A DNA stretch of 64,000 nucleotides from Prevotella melaninogenica. Its GTDB lineage: Bacteria; Bacteroidota; Bacteroidia; Bacteroidales; Bacteroidaceae. A model generated the notes under the pieces. It saw nothing but the letters and a program-made list of their open reading frames with translations. It had not been told where the DNA came from and made no database searches. The DNA lies in contig NZ_CP072348.1 of NCBI RefSeq assembly GCF_018127925.1, forward strand, positions 131,501 to 195,500. The letters are read 5' to 3'. The position numbers were made by a program, and so were the translations under genes. Numbering within the stretch: the first letter of the stretch is position 1; every line of letters starts with the position of its first letter. Shown piece after piece: positions 8,536 to 17,166 of the stretch.

Positions 8536-8570
8536 AAATAGACAACCAAGACAGTCTTGGCTGTCTATTT
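8536..8570. terminator. hairpin terminator
   Basis: AAATAGACA/TGTCTATTT outer arms and CCAAGAC/GTCTTGG inner arms make a near-continuous stem of about 16 bp with a one-base loop, ending in a T-rich run. It could work in both directions. Confidence 0.6.
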
Positions 8571-8747
8571 TATTCACTCTCCGACACTGATAACCATTTC
8601 TTTTTAAAACGTCAAAAATTTGTAGATAGGATGTTGAAAAATCATTACATAAATTCATGTAAAACACCTAAAAGAAAGCAGAAAAACACGTGTAAAAAGC
8701 GATATTGCAATCAACAGTAAATCAATTAGTTATGAAGTCGTGCAAGG

Positions 8748-8828
8748 AAAGGTGCTTAATTAGACTTCAAAAGGGCGTTAGTAAAGACCTTAAAGGGTAT
8801 CTATTGCAAGTCAATTAGGTGTCTTTTC
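8748..8828 (+). repeat. dispersed ~80-bp intergenic repeat, copy 1
   Basis: Contains AAAGGTGCTTAAT, then AAAAGGGCGTTAGTAA, then TTGCAAGTCAATTAGGTGTC in that order. An inverted copy at 63481-63574 has the same three blocks with the same spacing (GGCGTTAGTAA identical). No ORF is conserved between the copies. Confidence 0.6.
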
Positions 8829-8847
8829 AAAGCTAAAAGAGCATGTA

Positions 8848-9084
8848 TTGGTTTTGAATCACATGAAAATAGTTTACAAGTTTGGTGACACCAAGAGACG
8901 TACGATATCATGGCGAGCTAAAAGAGTCCCAACTAACTTGATGACATTTGAGGAGTGTAAGATAGATGGCGTTCCTTGTCCTGTAGTTGAAGAAATGTCA
9001 TATAAAAAGAATTGTCATAAGATAGCGAATCAAAATGGTAATCTTGCTGACTATGTTATCAATATAGTCGTTGATAGGAAGTAA
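8848..9084 (+). other. questionable short ORF, 78 aa
   Basis: A Lys/Arg-rich reading frame with no signal peptide, no recognised domain and no promoter box of its own. It begins 20 nt after the dispersed repeat, in an otherwise empty 900-nt gap (8310-9222). Codon use is unremarkable. It might be a gene remnant or chance; I lean to chance. Confidence 0.2.
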
Positions 9085-9222
9085 GCGTTAAGGACGAGAA
9101 ACATTTTTACAGGTAGAAGACACATTTGATGTGTCTGGGACTTAGGATAACTTTGCTATAAGTAGTAACTATTTGTAGCAAGGTTTTCTTGCAGGATGTA
9201 CCTATCTTTTTCTTGTTCTTGC

Positions 9223-9253
9223 TTTGTCATATCATCGGTTTATGTTATCTTTG
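9223..9253 (+). promoter_or_regulatory. dnaG promoter, near-leaderless
   Basis: TTTG (9223-9226) and TATCTTTG (9246-9253) are 19 nt apart, the full Bacteroidota -33/-7 arrangement. Only 7 nt separate the -7 box from the dnaG ATG, so the transcript would start at or next to the start codon. Confidence 0.65.
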
Positions 9254-9260
9254 TAGCATA

Positions 9261-11195
9261 ATGATAGATAGACCGACTGTAGATAGGATTATGAATGCGT
9301 CGAATATCGTTGAGGTAGTCAGCGATTTCGTTTCTTTACGCAAGACGGGAACAAGCTATAAAGGTTTGTGCCCTTTTCATGATGACCGTACACCATCGTT
9401 TTCCGTTAGTCCTGTGAAAGGTGTTTACAAATGCTTTTCGTGTGGCGCGGCGGGTAATGTGGTGAAGTTTGTCATGGAGCATGAGCAGATGACTTATCCT
9501 GAAGCCTTGAAGTGGCTTGCGAATAAGTATCATATTGAGGTGCATGAGCGAGAACTGACGAATGAGGAAAAGCAGCAGGAGAATGAACGAGAATCAATGT
9601 TCTTGGTCAATGAGTGGGCTGCAAAGTACTTTAGTGACATCTTGCACAACGATGTTGATGGTATGGCTATCGGTATGCAGTATTTCCGCAGCCGTGGTTT
9701 TAGAGATGATATCATTCGTAAGTTTCAGTTAGGCTTCTGTCTTTCAAGTCGTCATGCTTTTGCTAATGCAGCCTTAAAGGCAGGTTTTCAAAGAGATTTT
9801 CTTATAAAGACAGGTCTTTGCTTCGAGCGTGAGAATGGAGAACTTATCGACCGTTTCAATGGACGTGTGATGTTCCCATGGGTGAGTGTGAGCGGTAAGG
9901 TGACAGCCTTCGGTGGTCGTCTGCTGGATTCTCGTACGAAGGGCGTTAGTCAGAAGTACGTTAACTCTCCCGATAGTGTTATCTATCATAAAGAGAGAGA
10001 ACTCTATGGTATCTTCCAAGCAAAGAAAGCTATTGCTAAGCACGATCTCGTTTATATGGTTGAAGGATATACAGACGTGGTCTCTATGCACCAGTGTGGT
10101 ATTGAGAATGTCGTAGCTAATAGTGGTACGGCATTGTCAGTACATCAAATTCGACTTTTGCATCGCTTTACTTCTAATATCGTTTTGCTCTATGATGGCG
10201 ATGAGGCTGGCCAGCATGCTGCTCTGCGAGGAACTGATATGTTGTTGGCTGAGAGTATGAATGTGAAGGTGCTGTTACTTCCTGACGGTAAAGACCCTGA
10301 TGAGCTTGCACGTAGTTATAGTGCAGAGGATTTTAGAAAATATATTGAAGATAATCAGACAGACTTCATCGTCTTTAAGATTAACGTACTATTAAAGGGT
10401 GTTACTGATCCGATTAAGCGTTCAGAGGCAGTTGGTTCAATAGTGCAAAGCATTTCTGTTATTAAAGACCCGATACTCCGTGATACCTATATCCGAGAGT
10501 GTGCTAACCGTACAGGCGTGTCAGAGCGAACATTGATGGAACAGATGAATCGTAATATCTATTCCAATCGAGAACAACAGACACGTGAACAACAGCAACA
10601 TCGGGCTGCGGTAATGGAGGAGCAACGGGAGGATGCAATGGCTGTAGCCTCTAAACCGACAACATCGAAGGTAGAGCAAATGCTTATCCAAGCTGTCGTC
10701 AAGGATGGTGAGAAGGTTATCTTTCGTGATGTGAAAGATGAGAATAGCGGACAGACATATAACCTGACCATAGCACAATATATTGCTTATGACCTTGGAA
10801 GCGATAATCTTGGTTTCTCAAATGAACTTTATACTAAGATACTGCAGGAGGCTGTAGAGCATTGTGGTGAAGAAGGGTTCAAGGCTGAAGAGTATTTCAC
10901 ACAGCATGCAGATATCAATATCGCATCTGTAGCAGTGAGATTGAGCGTAGACCGTTTCCAACTCGCAGAGAGTCTGCAAGTGAAAGAAACGGAACAAACA
11001 TTGCGTGATCGTGTTATACATCTTGTAGCTGACTTCCGTTTAGAATATGTTTCTTCCCACTTGAAAGAACTGAATGAACGACTTCTGCAGGTGAAAGATT
11101 CGCAAGAGATGCAAGAGATTATGAGCGAGATAATGAGGACACAGAATCTTCGTAATGAATTAGCAAAGAAAACTGGTAGTAATATTCTGGTATGA
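9261..11195 (+). CDS. dnaG: DNA primase
   Basis: 644-aa primase that makes RNA primers for replication. The N-terminal CHC2 zinc finger is visible (CPFHDD ... YKCFSCG, near residues 37-65). The TOPRIM catalytic core follows, with DLVYMVEGYTDVV (Glu ligand) and IVLLYDGDEAG (DxD ligand). A C-terminal helical part of about 200 residues should bind the DnaB helicase. The MIDRPTVDRI start at 9261 is chosen over the longer frame from 9189 because the family begins here and the promoter lies just upstream. The stop overlaps the next gene by ATGA, so the TPR gene is co-transcribed. Confidence 0.95.
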   Translation: MIDRPTVDRIMNASNIVEVVSDFVSLRKTGTSYKGLCPFHDDRTPSFSVSPVKGVYKCFSCGAAGNVVKFVMEHEQMTYPEALKWLANKYHIEVHERELTNEEKQQENERESMFLVNEWAAKYFSDILHNDVDGMAIGMQYFRSRGFRDDIIRKFQLGFCLSSRHAFANAALKAGFQRDFLIKTGLCFERENGELIDRFNGRVMFPWVSVSGKVTAFGGRLLDSRTKGVSQKYVNSPDSVIYHKERELYGIFQAKKAIAKHDLVYMVEGYTDVVSMHQCGIENVVANSGTALSVHQIRLLHRFTSNIVLLYDGDEAGQHAALRGTDMLLAESMNVKVLLLPDGKDPDELARSYSAEDFRKYIEDNQTDFIVFKINVLLKGVTDPIKRSEAVGSIVQSISVIKDPILRDTYIRECANRTGVSERTLMEQMNRNIYSNREQQTREQQQHRAAVMEEQREDAMAVASKPTTSKVEQMLIQAVVKDGEKVIFRDVKDENSGQTYNLTIAQYIAYDLGSDNLGFSNELYTKILQEAVEHCGEEGFKAEEYFTQHADINIASVAVRLSVDRFQLAESLQVKETEQTLRDRVIHLVADFRLEYVSSHLKELNERLLQVKDSQEMQEIMSEIMRTQNLRNELAKKTGSNILV

Positions 11196-12871
11196 TGAAT
11201 ATGATAAGAAACTTATTCAAACCATCACTTCGTCTCTCAGACCTTGATTTAAGTGAGAATAGAAGGATAGTCTCAAAGGCACTGAAGGCACTCAACTGTA
11301 CTGGGGAATGGAGAAAAGAAGGCGATGCAGCAATTGTTCGTTATACATTTCAGAGTGGACATTTTGGTATTCGTATTATCGGTAATTGTCCACAGGTGGA
11401 ATTGTCATACCTTTTCTTTGCTGAGGCTGAGATGAAAGATATAAATATTGTGCGCCATGTGTGCAATCACTTTAATCTTAATTCTACCGGTCCACGTTTT
11501 AGTTATACTATCAATGAGGAAACAAATATCATTGATATGCATATCCTAACACCTCTTCTTTTAGATGACGATCGTGCAAAAGATATTCTTTCTTCAGCTA
11601 TGGTCGGTATGTTTTTATGGCAGAATTCTTTTATAAGAAGTCTGACTGATGTGAAGAAGGATGCAAAAAGTTCATCTACGATTGATTTGGAATGGTCTGA
11701 GAAGGAAGTTGCACGTGATTTCTTTCTCCTTCGAGAACAGGAATTAAGACATCAGAAGAAAGGTGCCGAGTGGCGTCAGAATGATAAGGAAACTGCAACT
11801 TTGAAGCAGTGGATGGATAAGGTTTTTGGTTTGGTGGATGTTGTCTTCTCTGAGTTGACGGTGGTAACAGATTCCGTAACAGTTATCAACGACCGTGAAT
11901 CTATAGCATCCTATAATCTGTCCGACACTTTGATAGCAGATGGAGCGTTTGTTCGACAGAAGGCAATGCTCGACCTTGTATTCTTTCTCCCAGCTCATCC
12001 GACAACTCGTCGTCGTATGACTTTCAGTATTCAGCAGGCTGATGGTTGTGAGGATGTGCTTTACTATCAGGTAGTTGCCACATTGTTACCATTGCCATCA
12101 GGGATTGGTAGACCCCTTCATTCGAAGGAAGTACAGGTGCAGTCGCACTCTGTCTTGTTGGCATACGACCTTCGCTCAACAAAGCAGTTGCAGGATGAGT
12201 TCGTTTATATGTGGAAGGAGGCTAAGAGTAAGGTAGCTAATGGTGAGGAGAACCAACTAACCGAAGAGCAACGATTGATTGCCAATGTGGAGAGTGTGGA
12301 TGCTGCTCGCTTTGTTTATCGTAGTCGGACTCTTTATCGTCAGAAGCGTTACTATGAGGCGATTTCTTGTTTGGAGAACGCTTACCGCCTTTTGAATTCT
12401 AATATAGATAAAAAGAGTCTGGAAGAACGGAACCTCTTTTTAGAGGTCTGCTATATGTTAGGCTTCTGCTATAATGAGTTGCAACAGTATGATAGGGCTT
12501 ATTACTACCTTACGTTTGTAACAGGAGTTAATCGCACTCTTTATGCTGAGGAGTATGTTAACTGTATGATTTATTTGGGTGATTATCGTTCGCTGATGAC
12601 CATAGACGGAATCTTGGAAGACTTACATAATTCTATTGTTGAAGATGAAGAAGGCGAAGTCGAACAATCGGTGCACCCTTTTCTACAGTTCCTTTACCGA
12701 CGAAAGGCTTATGTCTTGGTAGAGTTGCATAGGTTTGAAGAAGCGGAAGAAATGCTTCGTCAGATGATAGATGACCCTGAGTCAGGTGATTTTGCATTAG
12801 ACGAGTTGGCATATATTCAGCAGTTACGAGAGAAGGATAAGACTGGCGGAACAGACGAATCGAATAGTTAA
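11192..12871 (+). CDS. TPR-containing protein of unknown function, 559 aa
   Basis: Soluble protein with no signal peptide. The N-terminal ~330 residues are unrecognised, with acidic and aromatic patches and no clear catalytic motif. From about residue 370 there are two or three TPR-like helical hairpins (YRSRTLYRQKRYYEAISCLENAYRL; MLGFCYNELQQYDRAYYYL; FLYRRKAYVLVELHRFEEAEEML). It overlaps dnaG by 4 nt and is 17 nt before cls, so it sits in a dnaG-TPR-cls operon. The repeats suggest a scaffold or assembly role, but nothing more specific can be said. Confidence 0.75.
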   Translation: MMNMIRNLFKPSLRLSDLDLSENRRIVSKALKALNCTGEWRKEGDAAIVRYTFQSGHFGIRIIGNCPQVELSYLFFAEAEMKDINIVRHVCNHFNLNSTGPRFSYTINEETNIIDMHILTPLLLDDDRAKDILSSAMVGMFLWQNSFIRSLTDVKKDAKSSSTIDLEWSEKEVARDFFLLREQELRHQKKGAEWRQNDKETATLKQWMDKVFGLVDVVFSELTVVTDSVTVINDRESIASYNLSDTLIADGAFVRQKAMLDLVFFLPAHPTTRRRMTFSIQQADGCEDVLYYQVVATLLPLPSGIGRPLHSKEVQVQSHSVLLAYDLRSTKQLQDEFVYMWKEAKSKVANGEENQLTEEQRLIANVESVDAARFVYRSRTLYRQKRYYEAISCLENAYRLLNSNIDKKSLEERNLFLEVCYMLGFCYNELQQYDRAYYYLTFVTGVNRTLYAEEYVNCMIYLGDYRSLMTIDGILEDLHNSIVEDEEGEVEQSVHPFLQFLYRRKAYVLVELHRFEEAEEMLRQMIDDPESGDFALDELAYIQQLREKDKTGGTDESNS

Positions 12872-12888
12872 TGAAAAGGAGAATATAG

Positions 12889-14310
12889 ATGATTTATGTT
12901 CATTGGGCATTCTTAGCAGTCTACGTTGTTGTCATCATTATGGTGATGGTACGCGTATTGATGGATAACCTACAGCCAGCCAAGACAATGGCTTGGATGT
13001 TGGTGCTAACGTTTATCCCAATGTTAGGTATCATTCTTTACTTCTTCTTTGGTCAGACTACACGTAAGGAGCGTAAGATTTGGCAGTATAGTATGGACCA
13101 ACTGACCAAGCATTCTATGTTGGAGTTTGTAGAACAAAAGCGTCTTCATCTGCCTAATGAGTATCGAGAACTCATCAAGCTCTTTATGAATCAGAACTGG
13201 GTCTTACCATTTAAGAACAACGAGATAGAGATTTATACTTCAGGATACGAGTTCTTTCCTTCTTTGTTAATGGAGATTGGTAAGGCTGAACATCATATTC
13301 ATTTAGATACCTTTATTATTGCCAGTGACCCCTTGGGGCAGATTGTTGCTGATGCTTTGATTGATAAAGCACGACAAGGAGTTGAGGTACGTGTCATCTA
13401 TGATGATGTAGGTTCTTGGAAAACAAAGAATCGTTTCTTTGATCGTATGCGTGCTGAAGGAATAAAAGTATATGCCTTCATGCCTGTACGCTTCCCAATC
13501 TTTACCAGTAAGGTGAACTATCGTAATCATAGAAAGATATGTGTTATTGATGGTGAGGTAGGCTTTATCGGTGGTATGAATATTGCCAATCGTTATGTGA
13601 AAGGGATAAAGAAATTAGCTTGGCGTGACACACATGTTAAGATAACAGGTGCGGCAGTATATGGTTTGCAACGTGCCTTTCTGGTAGATTGGTTCTTTGT
13701 GAGTCGTGAGTTGATTACTGACCATGTTTATTATCCTGTCAGCAAGGTTGCTGAGAATGATAGTCTTATTCAAATTGTTACCAGTAGTCCAACAAGTCTG
13801 TGGCCTGAGATTGAACAAGGCTATGTCAGGGTACTTGCCAGTGCAAAGCGATATGTCTATATGGAAACACCTTATTTCCTTCCTACTGATCCAATCCTCT
13901 TTGCTATGCGTACAGCTGCTTTGTCGGGTGTTGATGTAAGACTGATGATACCTTATGAGACAGACACAAAGATTGTGGAATGGGCTTCACGCACTTATGT
14001 CTTAGCAACGGTGAAGGCTGGAGTAAAGGTTTATTTATATAAGGCTGGTTTTAATCATTCAAAACTTCTTGTTGCCGATGATAGTATAGCAACGATTGGT
14101 TCTACTAATGTTGACTTCCGTAGTTTCGAAAATGATTTTGAAGCAAATGCTTTCTTCTATGACAAGAAAATAGCATTGAAGGTAAAGGATATCTTCTTAA
14201 AAGACCAAGAAGAATCTGTTGCTTTGGAAGATGTACGAAACCTTACGCACCGTTCTTTCCTACAACGATTGTGGGAATCAATAGTAAGGCTCTTGAGTCC
14301 ATTATTATAA
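12889..14310 (+). CDS. cls: cardiolipin synthase (phospholipase D family)
   Basis: 473-aa membrane enzyme that joins two phosphatidylglycerols to make cardiolipin. Two N-terminal membrane helices (VHWAFLAVYVVVIIMVMV and MAWMLVLTFIPMLGIILYFFFG) lead into two PLD domains with HxKxxxxD motifs: NHRKICVIDGEVGFIGGMN (about residues 213-231) and NHSKLLVADDSIATIGSTN (about residues 385-403). Length fits the ClsA class. An AAAGGAG sequence lies 8-14 nt before the ATG, a rare Shine-Dalgarno-like site for this phylum. Last gene of the dnaG operon. Confidence 0.92.
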   Translation: MIYVHWAFLAVYVVVIIMVMVRVLMDNLQPAKTMAWMLVLTFIPMLGIILYFFFGQTTRKERKIWQYSMDQLTKHSMLEFVEQKRLHLPNEYRELIKLFMNQNWVLPFKNNEIEIYTSGYEFFPSLLMEIGKAEHHIHLDTFIIASDPLGQIVADALIDKARQGVEVRVIYDDVGSWKTKNRFFDRMRAEGIKVYAFMPVRFPIFTSKVNYRNHRKICVIDGEVGFIGGMNIANRYVKGIKKLAWRDTHVKITGAAVYGLQRAFLVDWFFVSRELITDHVYYPVSKVAENDSLIQIVTSSPTSLWPEIEQGYVRVLASAKRYVYMETPYFLPTDPILFAMRTAALSGVDVRLMIPYETDTKIVEWASRTYVLATVKAGVKVYLYKAGFNHSKLLVADDSIATIGSTNVDFRSFENDFEANAFFYDKKIALKVKDIFLKDQEESVALEDVRNLTHRSFLQRLWESIVRLLSPLL

Positions 14311-14417
14311 AGGTAAGAAACCTCTTACAAATAAATAGTTCTGCAAAGATGTTTGCTATTTAATAAGGTAATACGTAGAGCAAGGAAAGACAAATGTTTT
14401 TATTTTTTTGCTATTTT

Positions 14418-14449
14418 CTTGTTTGTTTCATATATTCTCACTACCTTTG
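14418..14449 (+). promoter_or_regulatory. surface cassette 1 promoter
   Basis: CTTG (14418-14421), 20 nt, TACCTTTG (14442-14449), then C. The same CTTG/TTTG-N20-TACCTTTGC layout precedes cassettes 2 and 3. Confidence 0.65.
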
Positions 14450-14483
14450 CGCCCAGTTAAATTAAAATTAACTCGCAATAACG

Positions 14484-14678
<195 letters not shown>

Positions 14679-14735
14679 CCTCCCCACTTTTTTCTTCTCG
14701 CATACGCGCGCGAGGCGTGCCGTGCAATCCCTGTA

Positions 14736-14774
14736 AACAAAGGACTTTTCGGAGTTTCCTTTGTTCGCTTTTTT
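14736..14774 (+). terminator. cassette 1 leader hairpin (putative attenuator)
   Basis: AACAAAGGA (14736-14744) pairs with TCCTTTGTT (14757-14765), followed by CGC and six T. It is conserved at the same place in all three cassettes, between the repeat-bearing leader and the small-protein gene, and is preceded by a GC-rich ACGCGCGCG stretch. Confidence 0.65.
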
Positions 14775-14842
14775 GTGTCCCTACGTAAACGAAATAAAAA
14801 GAAATTAAGCACGAAATAATAACTATTTTAATTGATAAAACA

Positions 14843-15046
14843 ATGGAGAAAAAGAAACAAAAGAAGAACTATTCTGCACCAAAGTGTGAAATAGTCCACG
14901 TAAGCGAAACCACTTATTTGATGGATACGTCCTTCCCCAGTCAGCACAAAAAGGCGAGCCATGCTACTGGTCCAGCTGCTGCTAAGGCAAGTCAATGGAA
15001 TGAGGATGACTTTGAAAACGAAGCCCCAACATCATGGGAAGACTAA
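14843..15046 (+). CDS. cassette 1 small conserved protein, 67 aa
   Basis: Homologous to the 68-aa proteins of cassettes 2 and 3. Shared layout: a Lys-rich start, YSAP, an E/M-I-V/I-x-V-x-ETT-x-LMD core, PxQH, a Ser/Gly/Ala-rich low-complexity linker, and an acidic end finishing in S-x-WED or SWED. There is no signal peptide or membrane segment. Short Bacteroidota proteins with a Y-x-x-P ... E-x-V start are often found beside surface-protein genes, but their role is not established. It lies 40 nt before the fimbrillin-like gene and is probably translated from the same mRNA. This copy differs most in the linker (HKKASHATGPAAAKASQ). Confidence 0.7.
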   Translation: MEKKKQKKNYSAPKCEIVHVSETTYLMDTSFPSQHKKASHATGPAAAKASQWNEDDFENEAPTSWED

Positions 15047-15086
15047 CAGGGAGTTATTAACTAAAAGAACAAAATAAAACGAATAA

Positions 15087-16694
15087 ATGATGAAGAAAAC
15101 AATGAAACAATATTCATTCACATCGCAACTAAAGTCGTTGGCTGTCGTGTTCGGCATCGCCTTGACTTTCGCATCTTGTGCTAAGGAGGATGTGGCACAG
15201 AACCCAAGCAATAAAGAGGGCGATAACGATAAGAACCTTACAACTTTCGTTGCAGGCGATGAGGCAAAGACTCGCACCTCATTGGATTATAACAGCAGCG
15301 ACTTCTCTTGGGAGGCAGGCGATTATATCTACGTTAAGGATGACGACGGCGTAATGAGAAAGAGCACGAACGCTCCAACTCAGAAGGTAGCTTCTTTTAA
15401 GTATAAAGTACCAGGCAAGTTTACAGAACACACAAGTTATAAGGTTTATTACTTGGGGAAGAATAGTAATGGCAGCCAAGTAACTATCTCTGCTAACCAG
15501 ACGCAGACCGCTCCAGACAATACGGAGCACTTCGGCACAGTAGGCGACTATGGTACAGCTACGGCAATCAAGGTAATAGGCAAGCAACAGTTTGCTTTTG
15601 AATTAGAGCATCAGCCAGCTTACCTTGTCTTCCAGCCTTACACAAGTAACACAATTCTGCAAAACTGTTACTTAACTAAGGTGGAGGTAACTTCTGACAA
15701 CGATATTGCCGAAACATATAGCATCAATACAACAACAGGTGCTTTGGACGCTTCAGCAGGTACAGGCAGCAAACAAATCGTCTTGACTACAAGCGGCAGT
15801 AGTACTAATCCCAATGGTTTCCCACTAAGTAACAGTTCAGCCAGCGTAAGTACAAACGGTGCTTATATGGTAATCAAACCAGGAACTCATACGTTAAAAG
15901 TACGTTATTGGGTAAAAGACGAAGCTACCAACGTAGAGGGTACTATTACGAAGACGCTTCCTGCTACTGCTTATGCTTCTAACACTTACTACGATATGAC
16001 AGCTAACCTTAACGTACGCGATTACGACGGCGACCATTACTACATGTGGGATGCACAGGAGCAATATTGGAAGGATTACGAATGGACAAAGCACTTGTCA
16101 GGAAACACAGGTCAGCCAACACTAAATTGGAACAGTTCTTCAAATTACGCCCAGAGCAACGCTGACCCTCGTCACTTCAACGTGAGTTACCCAGGTTCTG
16201 GCATAAGTAACCCAGCAACACACACTTCATGTAAAGACCTTCCTAACGCAAACGAGATGTCTTGGTACTGCATGTACGGTGATCCACGTTGGGACGATGA
16301 CGAGTTATGGACAACGATGGGGCATTTATATAAAGGTGGTATGTGGTTTAAGAAGAAGGCTGTGTTGCAGGCAGAGAATCATTACAACACAGAGAAATCC
16401 GCCGATAATACAACCGACTTACGTACAACATACAAGGATTATAACAACACTAACAGTAGCATCACCTCTGGTCTTCCATCAGCAGCCGATGCAAATAAAT
16501 ATTTCTACCTGCCCGTCTTGGGTTACTACGACTCTGGTCAGCTGAACTTCGTTGGCGGCTTCGGCTCCTATTGGTCGTCAAGTGCTTACCCAAGGAGCAG
16601 TGGCAGCGCGTACCGCCTGCTCTTCTACAATGGTCACGTCTACGTGGAAGGCTACGGCCGCAGCACCGGTTTCAGGGCGGAGGCGTTTCAGTAG
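15087..16694 (+). CDS. fimbrillin-like lipoprotein with variable YWSSS C-terminal domain (cassette 1)
   Basis: 535-aa predicted surface lipoprotein. A signal peptide ends in LTFASC (lipobox). Next comes a fimbrillin/Mfa-like N-terminal domain with TRTSLDY, FSWEAGDYIYVKDD and YKVYYLGK, a second beta domain containing GTHTLKVRYWVKD, then YYMWDAQEQYWK, and a C-terminal domain of about 170 residues with NANEMSWYCMYGDPRWD, YFYLPVLGYY and YWSSSAYP. That last domain resembles the FISUMP/Lcl_C type, with a C-type-lectin-like fold common in DGR target proteins. Cassettes 2 and 3 encode close paralogues. Variation among them is concentrated in the last ~55 codons. The start could be Met2. Most likely an adhesin or pilus component. 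Confidence 0.82.
   Translation: MMKKTMKQYSFTSQLKSLAVVFGIALTFASCAKEDVAQNPSNKEGDNDKNLTTFVAGDEAKTRTSLDYNSSDFSWEAGDYIYVKDDDGVMRKSTNAPTQKVASFKYKVPGKFTEHTSYKVYYLGKNSNGSQVTISANQTQTAPDNTEHFGTVGDYGTATAIKVIGKQQFAFELEHQPAYLVFQPYTSNTILQNCYLTKVEVTSDNDIAETYSINTTTGALDASAGTGSKQIVLTTSGSSTNPNGFPLSNSSASVSTNGAYMVIKPGTHTLKVRYWVKDEATNVEGTITKTLPATAYASNTYYDMTANLNVRDYDGDHYYMWDAQEQYWKDYEWTKHLSGNTGQPTLNWNSSSNYAQSNADPRHFNVSYPGSGISNPATHTSCKDLPNANEMSWYCMYGDPRWDDDELWTTMGHLYKGGMWFKKKAVLQAENHYNTEKSADNTTDLRTTYKDYNNTNSSITSGLPSAADANKYFYLPVLGYYDSGQLNFVGGFGSYWSSSAYPRSSGSAYRLLFYNGHVYVEGYGRSTGFRAEAFQ
16530..16694 (+). other. DGR-type variable repeat candidate VR1
   Basis: From the residues after GYY to the stop. Compared with VR2 and VR3, constant codons are nearly identical at the DNA level (TATTGGTCGTCAAGTGCT is invariant). 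Variable codons are mostly of the form NNC with changes at bases 1 and 2 (for example AGC/ACC/TAC, GGC/AAC/TAC, CTC/TAC/GTC), as expected if template AAC codons were mutagenised at adenines. Confidence 0.6.
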
Positions 16695-16716
16695 TTCTCG
16701 CGATTGCCCCTTTACA

Positions 16717-16742
16717 GGTGTCGCCCTCTAAAAGGCGACACC
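16717..16742 (+). terminator. hairpin just downstream of VR1
   Basis: GGTGTCGCC (16717-16725) and GGCGACACC (16734-16742) make a perfect 9-bp stem with loop CTCTAAAA, 23 nt after the stop. It has no T-tract, so it is a weak terminator. The preceding TCGCGATTGCCC text and the left arm and loop recur after VR3, where the right arm is cut to GGC. It may instead be a DGR-type recognition hairpin. Confidence 0.5.
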
Positions 16743-16825
16743 TTAAGAACCGCCGTAAAACCCCACCCCGCCCAAAGGGGAGGGAGTGCCTAACGGACAG
16801 GGATTCTGCTGAATGCGTATTCCGT

Positions 16826-16995
16826 TGCAGCGCTCACCGTATCTACGCACTGACGGATGCGTATTTAGCTACTCGTAGATACGCATTGCGCAGCTGTTAG
16901 ATGCGTATCTAACAGCAGCGCTCACCGCATTCAACAGCAGCGCTCACCGCATCTAACGGCACGTAGATACGCATTGCGCAGCAAGGGAATACGCA
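16826..16995 (+). repeat. cassette 1 private palindrome array
   Basis: Three copies of GCAGCGCTCACCGyAT, two copies of GTAGATACGCATTGCGCAGC, and related forms such as TTAGATGCGTATCTAAC are mixed in direct and inverted order over 170 bp. The motif (ATGCGTAT/ATACGCAT) is found nowhere else in the window as an array. It lies between the fimbrillin-like gene and the HU gene, as the different arrays of cassettes 2 and 3 do. Confidence 0.75.
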
Positions 16996-17166
16996 TCTGG
17001 CAAGTAGAGGATACAGAAAGGAGGAAAGAAGAGACGATGAAAGGGAGGAAATAAACCAAGAAAATAGAATGGGGCAGCATGAAGATGCATGAAGAAAGCT
17101 GCAGTGGCGTGCTGCCCTACGCTATGATGATAAGAATCTAATGTATAACTTTAAACACGAAGAATT

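Noticed and set aside
9336-9545. A template repeat or reverse transcriptase for the putative DGR within this window
   Set aside because: I looked for a reverse transcriptase motif (YxDD) gene and an A-rich copy of the VR and found neither; no ORF, including those around dnaG, fits.
16826-16995. CRISPR-like array
   Set aside because: Units are palindromic, of uneven spacing and in both orientations; there are no unique spacers of constant length and no cas genes. The same holds for the arrays at 38733, 49250 and 60094.
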